Translations under genes and position numbers: made by a program
DNA from: Tribonema minus
Taxonomy: Eukaryota; Sar; Xanthophyceae; Tribonematales; Tribonemataceae
Length of the DNA stretch: 64,000 nucleotides
Direction: 5' to 3'
Assembly: GCA_017506865.1 (NCBI GenBank)
Contig: JAFCMP010000543.1
Span: 434,001 to 498,000, forward strand
The notes under the pieces: generated by a model
Databases searched by the model: none
What the model was told of the DNA's origin: nothing
Seen by the model: the letters and a program-made list of their open reading frames with translations, nothing else
In this document: piece after piece, positions 27,201 through 33,979 of the stretch
How positions within the stretch are numbered: position 1 is the first letter of the stretch
How the letters are laid out: every line of letters starts with the position of its first letter

Positions 27201-30200
27201 GCGCGCTGCAGAGGAGCTATACGCCGGTGGGCCAGCACCAGATACGCCCCGGCGTCCTGGGCTTCGAGTACTACATCAGGTATGTTCAAAAGCCCATCTT
27301 GTTGTGTGGCATAACGTATGTTCTTGTTGTGTGGCATAACGTATGCTCTTGCAGCAAAGTGCAACTTCAAAGTCGACGGCTTTGAGCACTACATGAGGTA
27401 CTTGCGATGCCCGTCTTGCTGTGTGCCATAGAGTCTGTTCTTGCGCGGCAAAGTTCACATGTGAGGCCGGCGTTTACAGGCCGGGGCTGCCCCTCAGGCG
27501 GTGCGACGGCGCTGCGAATTTGGCGGCACCACTCACGGGTATGTATGCAACTCTCAAGGGTATACACGCCAGCCTGCCCAGTGACGCACGTCATCCGCGA
27601 CATGGTGAATGCGCGCGTCACGGCACTTGTGCCCGGTCCGCGTGGTGGACGACTTCATCACCCTCGCCATACGGAAGGCTCCGCTCGCCGCCATGCTCCA
27701 GTACCGGACGTCGAATTAAAAGTGGCCCCGTGCAGGGTGCATGCCATGGTGACGCAGCGCGAGAACGTGCGTGGAGCTGGAAACGTGTTCCCCTACCCCT
27801 TCACCTCCTCACGTTGCGCAACACACATGGTTTGCCTGCGGTTTGTACGCCCCAATTTCAGCCCCGACGTATTATTCTCACCCGATGCGCCAACTGCCTG
27901 CGCAAGGCACTCGCAGCAACGCCAGATGCCGGCTGAATGCATGTCGACTGCTCATATGCCAGTGTCATGAATTCACGCACGCTCCATGTCCGTGAATTCA
28001 TGAATCCACGCAGGCTGTACCCCGGCGGGCAAATGTCAGCAGCGCTCGCCAAGCTGCGCGTCAACGACACCGTGCGCGCCCAGGGCCCCTTCGAGATCAG
28101 AGAGGTGAGCGCGGCGGCTCGCTGCTGCTTCATGGTCAATGTCGAAGTGTGAACTTAATGTTGAAGTTTTGCCAGCCACATTTCAGCGCACCGTCGAGAT
28201 GGCAAAACCGCAGCTGCTCAGTTCAAAAGCCGCATGGAAATCAGGCCGCCGCCGAACCTGCTCAGTTTGGAGCACTTCATGAACATGAATATGAAAGCGC
28301 GCCGCATCTCAACGAGCGTATCACGCACCATGTGTGCCATCTAAAAACACTTGTCAAGCGATCGTGGTTTACTTCTGTGGCGCGTGGCACCGTCCCTGAC
28401 TAAGCCTGCGTGCACATGTGCTTCGACATACGCATACCCCTGATGCATTTGCGTGTGCATCAACTCGACCCCCCCACACGCTGTCCATGGAACAACACCC
28501 ATGATTTCTTGATGGGACGTTTCATGAATTCTGCATGGGACGTTTCATGAATTCACGCGCCGTCACGCTCGCGCCCCGCGCAGCTCCAGCAGGACATCCG
28601 CCACGTGTTCATGATCGCCGGCGGCACTGGCATCACGCCCATGCTGCAGTTCGTGCGCTGCCACGTCGCAAAGGGCGTCCAGCTTGCCACTGACGCGGGG
28701 GCGAAAGACGCAGACGCGGAGGGCGATGCGAATGACGCGGTGAGTGCCGCAATCTGCGAGAACGGTTTGAACTTTGAGCGTCAAGTTCAACTGCAGTTTG
28801 TGCGCTGCCACATCACAAAGGGCGCCCAGATTTCCGCTTACGCCGGGGCGAAAGACGCCGACGCGGAGCGCGAGGCGAACGACGCGGTGAGTAGCCGCAA
28901 TCTGCGAGAACGGTTTGAACTTGAGCGTCTGGATGTGAAGCGGCGCTCGGCAGGTGGTAGCAGCGAGCGCGACGTCTGAGGCAGTTGGTATTTTGCGCGT
29001 CAACTTTGCTTCTGTGCTTCAAAGGCAGTGGCGCTGCCGCGGTCAGCCGTGAAAGGCGATGGCGACAGACGCAGATGCGGAGGGCGATGCGAATACTGCA
29101 CCGATTGCGGCTTGGAAGGCGCTTGAAGGTTGCGTCCACGTGAAGTGGTAGTTTTGGTGGATGTGGCAGCGACAAGATCTGACTTCTGAGGCATTACGTT
29201 TTGCGCGTCTACCTTGTGCGTCTACCTTGACATGGGGCCTCAGGGGCAGCAGCAGGTAGGTGTTGTTGAGGTTCGCTGCTGTGGACGTGCGCCCCCAATC
29301 AGCAAGTACAAGCTGTTGAAGTGGGCTGATGTTTTGTTGAAGAAGCAAATTACGGTCGATGCATGGTGCCCACTCATCTCGCCGTGTCAACATCTGATCA
29401 CACGACAGCTTCTGCACTGCTCTCAACGCTCCCCTGCTCACCGAGAGTGGCAGAGATCCACGCGCCTTCAAAGTCACTGACCTCGGGTCCCATTTCTTGT
29501 ATGTACGCGATATCATCCTTCAGGCCGCTGCCACGGATCCTGCGCACGACCAGCAGCTCACGGTGCGCGCGGGCAGCAGCGCTGCTGTCGCGCAGCTGCC
29601 GCCGGGCGCGGGCGCTGCTGCTGCGCCGCTGCCGCCGCCGCAAGCCAGCGCCCAGCAACGCGCGCTGGCCAAGGCGCAGCTGGGCGTCGCCATGATGGTG
29701 AGGTGTACAGTGTTCATGATGAATTCTATCAACTCATTTGAATACTTTTACTTGAAAATTCAAGGATAGGGTGAGGGTCAGGTGCGTCACGGTGAGGGGT
29801 TGTAGTGTTTACCACTCATTTTGATGTGTATTCAGCTTAAAGAGTAGCGTTGGGGTGAGATCTGCTGCCGCACGGCAGTGCTCGGCGGTGCGCGCGCGGG
29901 CCGCGACGCCGCCGAGCGTCACCATGATGGTAGCGATACGTAAGTGAGCGGTTCGCGCACGCGCGCCGTTGCACGGACAGTGCACTGACCATTGCTGCAG
30001 CAGCGGCGCTGCCTGCATCATACGGCGACCCCGCGAGCGACAGTGCGCGCGTGTGGCACAGTGGGGTGGCACGCTTGACTGCAGTCTGAGAGCGCTGTCA
30101 GCACGAGAGCGCACCAGACTTGGTCAGCCCGCGCGCAGTCCGTTCTTGCATACTTCATAGTGAGGAGGCAAGCCATCTGGCCCAGCGCCGCGTTGCTGTC

Positions 30201-33200
30201 GAGTTGCAGTTTGAAGCACTCGACACGCATCAGCGTGCACACGTCTATTTAGTTGAGTGCACCATTCCATTTCCAGACTCTTCAGGAGTACATCTGAATG
30301 TGACCCAGGCGTGCATGAGTGTGTTTGAGTAGAACGATGATCCAGCTTGCGGTTAGAACTAGAGCAAGCTTAGGTCTAAGGCATCTGGCAGCGGGTCGCA
30401 CGCACTTCAGCCCCCGCAGCGTTCTTGAAGTCAGCACCTGCATATCTCAAGTTCACCTCCATCGCGCGCGCACTCGCTCCGCAGCACGGCATGGAGGAGC
30501 TGGTGCCTTAGGGTTAGCCTGACCCTAACCCCGACCCTAACCCTGAGCGCGCACCCTTTTTTGAGATCAGCGAACCATTTCATGTCCACACACTGCAGGA
30601 TCAGGAGCACCCATGAAGGTGGCCTACGCATGCACGAGTGTGGCTGGGCAGCATGATCATCTAGCTTACGGGTAGGATCAGGCAACTGGCAGTGAGCCGC
30701 ATGCACCTCAGCTGCTGAGACAAATCTTTTTAAAGGTTGAAGCTGGGTAGTTGTTTTTGACTGTTCACATTGTGCTTCCCGTAGGAGTTGAACTCGCGTT
30801 CAAGGCCTTGTCAGCCCCACAACCGCGCAGCTTAAACCACTCAGCTGTCAGCTGCAGCGTTGAAGACAGAAGTCCCATCTCATACTCGCCCGCCTGCGTA
30901 ATCTCGCCGCAGCATGGCATGGAAGAGCTGGTGCCCGCGCGCACCATGGCGCTGCTATGGCAGACGCGGAGCGACGTGGATGGCTTCTGCCTCAGCGAGC
31001 TGCAGGGAATCGCCGACGCGTCCGAGATGCTGCGCAAGGCCGATCCTTCCGTGGGGTGAGTAGTAGCGTGCCCAGTCCTTGCAGCGTGCTTCCCGATTCG
31101 ATAGCTTGAGCGCGCTGCACATAGCGCCTTGAAGCGGATTGACGATGCGTGTAGCAGCGGTAGCGCGACTCAGCTGTGAACTATGGATGCTGTGCAAGGC
31201 CGACGCTTCCGTGGGGTGGGTGCCGCGCCCCATCTTGCTGCGTGCCATACGGAATCGTTGCGCGGAGCGCGGCGGGGGGAGCGCTTTAATCTGAATAAGA
31301 ATCTGTGCGACGACGTGTGTGACGCGTAGGTAGTGCAACTTGGGGCATGAACCATGGGCATCCGTGCGTACGGTGCCTCGCTTGTGTACGTGCAAGACAA
31401 ATCAACGCGCTACTGTTTGCGATTAGTCAGGATACGTGGCAGTGTCGTGAGATTCACCGCCACACTTGAATGCACAATGCAATTGCTAGCGTCAGTACTC
31501 AAGCGCCATTGCATGCCATCGCGTGGCGCAGCAGTACAACACCCCACTACACCATGCTGATGGCTGCCCCTGTGCCCCCCTCCCCCCTGCCTACCCCCCC
31601 CCCCCCCCCCCCCCCCCCCCCCGCGCAGCGCCCACTTCTACTTCACCAACTACGCCACCAAATTCGTCATCGCCAGCGGCATCGTGTCCCCCGGCGGCCG
31701 CCGTCACGACACCGTCGCGCAGCACCGCGCCGGCCGCCGCCGTGGCAGCCTCATGGGCCGCTTCAAGGCCGCCGAAGACCACGCTGCCGCTGCTGCCGCT
31801 GCCACCGCCGCCGCCGCAGCTGCGCCGGCAGCCTCCGTGCGCGCAGTTGCTGAGGACATTGAGGGCGGCGGGGGTGGCGATGGCGGCAGCGGCGGCGGCA
31901 AGGGCGGCAGCGGCGACAACGGTAGCGGCGGTGGCGGCGGCGGCGAGGCCGAGGCCGGCGCCGCCGCCGCGAGCGCCTCCGCCGCGCGCAAGGCGTGGCG
32001 CACGATTGCCTGGGTCGCGACGGGCTTCGAGGCGCATGCGTCCACGCCGCGCGGCAGCGCCGCCGCCGTGCGCCACATCGCCGACGCCGACGCCTTCGAT
32101 CACGGCAGCGGCGGCGGCGGCGGCGGCGGCGACGCAGCAGGCGCGCTGCCGCCGCGGCACGGCGCGGCGGAGAGCGGCAGCAGCGGCGGCGGCAACGGTA
32201 CGGTCAAGACTGCCGGGCGGTGGTGCTGCGGGGACGTAAGCGCGGTGGAGACGCCGCCGCGGCGCGTCAGTGTCAGCGGCACGCCGCCGGGGGCAGGTCA
32301 GTGCTTGAAGTCACGGTTTGCTGTGACTCTTAATTGTCGTAGCTCGCCAACGAGTGCCGGTGACTGCGCATCGCTGCCCGGTTCCGAGCCAGCTTTGGCG
32401 TGCGCGCTATGGGTAGTGTCCGGAGTCATCGATGCTGACAGGAGTGCCTGAAGGCGCAAGGAGCAAACGAAACGGCACAGAATTTCGCCCTTTTACGTTT
32501 CTTGGTGCCAGTACCACAGGGATGGTGATTGGGGCAGGGGGGGGGGTCGCTAACTCCTGGCCCTTTCTGCGGCTCTGCACCAGCAGATACCCCCCTTATC
32601 AGTTGCTGTACTTCACAAAGCACTTTGTCAGTTTTCCAGCAGCACACGCCCTCTCCCTCTCATCGCACTCTATTTGCCATGTCTGTCGCTGCAACACGCG
32701 CCGCCGCCGCCGTCCGCGCCAGGCGCGACCGATGCCGCCGCGGCACCCACACCCGCGCTAGAGGCCTCTTCGCCCCGGCGTGGGAGCGTCACCACTGGCC
32801 TTTTCCCCGGCCGCGACGGCGCGCAGAACCAGATCATCGAGGGCGCACTCTCCCCCGCCGCGCTGCAGGGGCAGCTGGCGCCGCTGCTCGAGGGCCTGCG
32901 CAGGACGGGGCAGCTGACGACCAGCGAGGGCGCCGGTGCGTGCGCATGACTCATGTGCTCGTGTACTTCAAGTACTTGAAGCTCAAGTCATACACATGTA
33001 TAGATATATATTTCTATATGTACACTCGTGTGCGCACGATCGCCTCATGTCCTTGGGCGGCACACGATGAATGTATGCTGGGGGGGTCAGTCGCTGCAGT
33101 ACGCATGCACGCTCTGTCGAGTCTGTGTGCTTTGAGTATGTGTGTTGCGCGGCATGACATGGTGCTGCTTTTTGGAACACTTCACAAGTGCACGCAATGG

Positions 33201-33979
33201 CTCCGACTCTTGTTGAGCACACCCACCCTGCAGCGATCAACACATACTTCAAGGTACTTCCTTCTTTGAAGCGTGTATACCAGCGTATGCACAGCTCTGG
33301 CTCTGGCTGAGCATTGCTGCGGGTTGCCAGACGCCGCGTCAGGCGCTTGAGTCAACGAGTCAGTGAGTGAGCGTTGCCCGTGGCTTGCGCGACGCCGCCA
33401 CTGCCCTCGCGGCGACGCCCTTGCCCAGTAGGTGTGGCAATGTGCGCTGCGGGGGGTGATACATGTGCTGATCACGGGCGAAGGCGCGGCCACGCGCATC
33501 ATGGCTGCGTGCGGCACCATATCAGTATCAGGCAGGGTGCCAGGGTGGCGGCGGCGGCCACTCCAATGTCATGGTCAGCTGTCGCTGCTGCCGGCGCTGC
33601 ATGGCCAGCGGCACAGGCATGCAGGGACACATGTTTTGTGAGCTCACGTGCATCATGATGTACACTTTCAAAGCATGCTGCAAGTTGATTGGCAGGCTTC
33701 GGTGAGCCTTGTGGCCTCAGCATTCAAATGCCTATCGTGACTCGTCTTGACGCCATCACAGGCAGCGGCAGCGGCGGCGGCGCCCTCACGCCAGCCCTGG
33801 CGGCCGCTGACGCCGACACTTCGGACGGCGGCAGCGGCGGCGGCGACGGCGCAGCCGAGTGGTACAACCCACGTGCAACACGCATCATCATCAGCGGACC
33901 GCCGGGCTTCGTGGACGTGGTGGAGCAGCGTCTGCGCGACCTGGGCGTTCCGGAGAACGTTCTATGCTTCCTGGACTGA
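1764..33979 (+). CDS. Haem peroxidase-DOMON-cyt b561-cyt b5-FAD/NAD reductase fusion (34 exons, 5' partial)
   Basis: Thirty-four exons, found by matching protein family signatures and gt...ag borders, join without a frame break and total 4,956 nt (about 1,651 residues plus TGA at 33977-33979). Order by visible residue: peroxidase 1-466, DOMON about 467-648, b561 membrane core 649-892, cytochrome b5 893-964, linker to 1026, FAD domain 1027-1128, NAD domain 1129-1651 with long Ala/Gly inserts. Five membrane spans are visible, an odd number, so the peroxidase and DOMON would face one side (outside) and b5 plus reductase the other (cytosol). The inferred role is transmembrane electron transfer from NAD(P)H to an extracellular acceptor, coupled to peroxide chemistry. 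A split into two genes is unlikely: the peroxidase-DOMON junction (8798 to 9499) rebuilds a Ser codon in phase. The acceptor of exon 33 is uncertain (32723 or 32603). The N-terminus, including any signal peptide, is not seen. Confidence 0.85.
3596..5190 (+). repeat. Exon-edge echoes of peroxidase exons 3, 4 and 5
   Basis: Three ladders follow one another. A copy of the end of exon 3 (GCGTCAGGATGCCGCTGAAT...) lies at about 3596-3646 in the following intron. Copies of the end of exon 4 with its donor lie at about 4301-4332 and 4547-4577 (CCAAGGACTGCACGGAGGTG and a variant). Copies of the acceptor and start of exon 5 (GTTCACGGAGGACGACATCT and variants) lie upstream at about 4867-4905, 4969-5020 and 5136-5190, before the intact exon at 5312. 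Spacing is about 100-250 bp and copies differ by substitutions and small indels. Confidence 0.85.
6444..7533 (+). repeat. Exon-edge echoes of peroxidase exons 6 and 7
   Basis: The last part of exon 6 (CGTGCCTCGACGAGCCCGTC onward) recurs at 6444-6492, followed by a gtttgc variant of the donor. The end of exon 7 (CGGAGGCCGCGTTCGCGCCG through the TTCAC|gtgag donor) recurs at 7313-7381 with few changes, and in a more decayed form at 7463-7533. The nearer copy keeps a usable-looking gtgagt donor. Confidence 0.85.
8911..8980 (+). repeat. Telomere-like tract (TTAGGG, degenerate)
   Basis: About 70 bp of GGGTTA/GGGTCA/GGGTTC units in the intron between the peroxidase and DOMON exons. Similar tracts lie at 11057-11100 and 1941-1953 in the same orientation. 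The degeneracy suggests an old interstitial tract rather than a chromosome end. Confidence 0.85.
9757..9799 (+). repeat. Exon-edge echo of exon 10
   Basis: The end of exon 10 with its donor (GCGCAGGCGCGCCAGATCGC then CTTTGTACCGgtgag) is repeated almost exactly about 180 bp downstream, inside the intron. A run of shared flanking sequence (GTTGAA...TTGTAC, GCTTTCAAAT...AGTGGAACG) shows that the duplicated unit included intron sequence. Confidence 0.85.
11847..12921 (+). repeat. Exon-edge echoes around DOMON exon 12
   Basis: Three copies of the acceptor and start of exon 12 precede it: about 11847-11903, 12130-12163 and 12300-12356. The last still reads in an open frame through ITNRVGTANALL after a cag acceptor. 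The intact exon starts at 12497. A copy of its end and donor (GACAAAACCAAGgtcag) follows at about 12894-12925. The surrounding intron sequence also repeats (TGCGTGCTCTCTGTTCATGT-like segments), so the unit covers intron plus exon start. Confidence 0.85.
12779..12873. repeat. Telomere-like tract with head-to-head orientation switch
   Basis: GGGTTAGGGT-type units run from about 12790 and then flip at about 12840 to CTAACCCTAACCC on the same strand. The junction reads GGGTTAGGCTAACCC, a near-perfect inverted repeat. The tract sits between exon 12 and its downstream echo. Confidence 0.85.
13080..13990 (+). repeat. Five-copy tandem ladder leading into exon 13, plus a downstream echo
   Basis: A unit of about 150 bp containing CACCCTGTCCAGGCC, a GTCACCGCGCGCAG acceptor and GTGCACCGCGTCTCTTTCAG recurs with starts near 13135, 13300, 13425 and 13574. 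The fifth, intact copy is the real exon 13 at 13747. Several decoys keep both the cag acceptor and the first exon codons. The end of exon 13 (CACGAGTTCACGCACAGGG) recurs once downstream at about 13965-13990. Confidence 0.88.
15041..15550 (+). repeat. Exon-edge echoes of exons 14 and 15 in one intron
   Basis: The end of exon 14 (CCCATGGCGTTCTACGTGGC through CTACAAGAAG|gtg) is copied at 15041-15088. In the same intron a copy of the start of exon 15 with its acceptor (GTTGCAGCATTGGAAGAACC) lies at 15518-15550. One intron thus holds a downstream echo of its 5' exon and an upstream echo of its 3' exon. Confidence 0.82.
16523..16812 (+). repeat. CCCTAA tracts leading to the exon 17 acceptor
   Basis: Two CCCTAA tracts, 16523-16552 and 16773-16812, lie in one intron. 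The second ends eight bases before the exon 17 acceptor (CTACCTCCTCAG at 16820). It is pyrimidine-rich on the coding strand and so may serve as the polypyrimidine tract. A further CCCTAA-like tract lies at 23265-23303. Confidence 0.8.
17094..17345 (+). repeat. Two echoes of exon 17
   Basis: The end of exon 17 (CCCAAGGACACGCAGGTTCA, donor and the following intron bases TCACCTTCAACTGCAACTTT) recurs at 17094-17190, and a more decayed version lies at 17282-17345. A GAAGTACTTC palindrome follows both the original donor (near 16960-16980) and the first copy. Confidence 0.85.
19225..19495 (+). repeat. Two echoes of exon 19
   Basis: The end of exon 19 (GTCAAGCGCCAGCTCAACGT ... GTGCTGCAG|gtgcgt) is followed by a copy at 19225-19310 with several small changes, and a more diverged copy at 19395-19495 (ACCGTGGAGCTGTTCAAGGA...CTGCAGatgcgt). 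Both lie in the intron before the cytochrome b5 exon. Confidence 0.75.
20590..21760 (+). repeat. Echoes of cytochrome b5 exons 21 and 22 with telomere-like filler
   Basis: After exon 21 the order is: degenerate CCCTAA tract (20593-20640), copy of the exon end (GGGCCTCCACAAGCAAGCGC through ACAGgtaac, 20654-20690), another degenerate CCCTAA tract (20684-20750), then a worn third copy (20752-20792). The end of exon 22 (GAGCTGGTGGTGGCATATgtgagtaccctcag) recurs at 21722-21756. Confidence 0.78.
20970..21000. repeat. Perfect hairpin, 14-bp arms
   Basis: TACTTCAAGTGGTC is followed by ACA and the exact reverse complement GACCACTTGAAGTA. It lies in the intron between b5 exons 21 and 22, next to another TACTTCAAGTGGT copy at 20957-20969, and is built from the same ACTTCAAGT motif seen throughout the introns. 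Confidence 0.9.
24089..25368 (+). repeat. Four echoes of exon 24 interrupted by the hAT-like element
   Basis: The end of exon 24 (CGCCTTTGGCGCTGAGCAGG, TTCGTCAAGTTCATCCTCAG|gtgacg) is repeated at 24089-24163, 24206-24246, 25206-25285 and 25326-25370. Each copy is followed by the same intron phrase (GCTGCCATCAAGTTGAAGTG or a variant). The transposon split the ladder after the second copy, so that part of the ladder predates the insertion. Confidence 0.9.
24255..25168. mobile_element. Non-autonomous hAT-like DNA transposon
   Basis: The 914-bp insert begins CAGACATTGCCGATTT and ends with the inverted form of CAGACATTGCTGATTT, a terminal inverted repeat with one mismatch in 16. It is flanked on both sides by the same 8 bp, ACGTGCGC (24247-24254 and 25169-25176), the target duplication length of hAT elements. 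It is less GC-rich than the exons and rich in ACTCGG/CCGAGT. An open frame of 236 codons (24348-25058, +) shows no transposase motif that I recognise, so the copy looks non-autonomous. It lies in the intron after exon 24 of the large redox gene, inside a ladder of exon copies. The near-perfect ends and intact duplication suggest a fairly recent insertion. Confidence 0.85.
26161..26192 (+). repeat. TG microsatellite followed by poly-G
   Basis: A (TG)n run of about 10 units passes directly into about 12 G. It lies in the intron after exon 26. Confidence 0.9.
26222..27405 (+). repeat. Echoes of reductase exons 26 and 27
   Basis: The end of exon 26 (GTCATACAGgtatgc with preceding AAGT...TTCAG) recurs at 26237-26290, followed by the same ATGCACATGTATAT intron start. 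The end of exon 27 (TTCGAGTACTACATCAGgta) recurs as TTTGAGCACTACATGAGgta at 27381-27402. Between them lie a TG repeat plus poly-G (26163-26192) and a telomere-like tract. Confidence 0.75.
26676..26717. repeat. Telomere-like tract with head-to-head junction
   Basis: The tract reads TTAGGGTTAGCCTAACCCTA and then continues as CCCTAA units. The same kind of junction, TTAGGGTTAGCCTGACCC, occurs at 30509-30546. TTAGG-type fragments also occur at 26866-26892 and 26930-26940. Confidence 0.85.
28788..29095 (+). repeat. Echoes of reductase exon 29
   Basis: About 100 bp of the end of exon 29 (CTGCAGTTTGTGCGCTGCCA ... GACGCG|gtgagt and the following AGCCGCAATCTGCGAGAACG) recur at 28790-28920. This copy is open in frame across its length with a good donor. 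A shorter third copy (GACGCAGATGCGGAGGGCGA) lies at 29066-29096. Confidence 0.82.
30464..31225 (+). repeat. Echoes on both sides of reductase exon 31
   Basis: A copy of the acceptor and start of exon 31 (GCAGCACGGCATGGAGGAGC then TGGTGCC) lies at 30480-30507 and is cut off exactly where a TTAGGG/CCCTAA tract begins. A copy of the exon end (CTGTGCAAGGCCGACGCTTC then CGTGGGGTGGG) lies downstream at 31190-31221. Confidence 0.82.
31586..31623 (+). repeat. Long poly-C acceptor tract
   Basis: More than 30 C in a row (one interruption near the start) end directly at the CGCGCAG acceptor of exon 32. Shorter poly-C runs precede exons 3, 6 and 16 and several exon-5 decoys. The eEF3 gene on the other strand shows the same as poly-G just above its exons (for example 37955-37978, 38886-38898, 43984-44000). 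Confidence 0.9.

Larger units (their letters stand above)
23914..33979 (+). other. Domain: cytochrome-b5-reductase-type FAD/NAD(P) module (exons 24-34)
   Basis: Exons: 23914-24045, 25601-25664, 26055-26135, 27212-27279, 28014-28104, 28584-28739, 29524-29697, 30913-31055, 31629-32296, about 32723-32935, 33762-33979. FAD side: PGYYHKFRVVHEGSVIQ joined to RSYTPVG (the RxYTP flavin motif) and YPGGQMSAALAKLRVND. NAD side: VFMIAGGTGITPMLQFV, TMALLWQTRSDVDGFCLSEL, a Phe/Tyr strand (HFYFTNY) and ISGPPGFVDVVEQRLRDLGV near the C-terminus. Two inserts split the NAD domain: an Asp/Ala/Pro/Gln stretch (exons 29-30) and about 200 residues of Gly/Ala-rich sequence (exons 32-33). Cytosolic NADH or NADPH oxidation is the family role; the sequence does not say which. 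The gene ends FLD then TGA. Confidence 0.87.

Noticed and set aside
8911-30546. Chromosome end near this window
   Set aside because: Telomere-like tracts are short, degenerate, in both orientations and surrounded by exons of one gene, so they are interstitial.
31591-32160. Minus-strand Ala/Gly-rich frame and other plus frames over exon 32
   Set aside because: They are shadows of the GC-rich insert of the reductase exon, whose frame is fixed by in-phase splicing on both sides.
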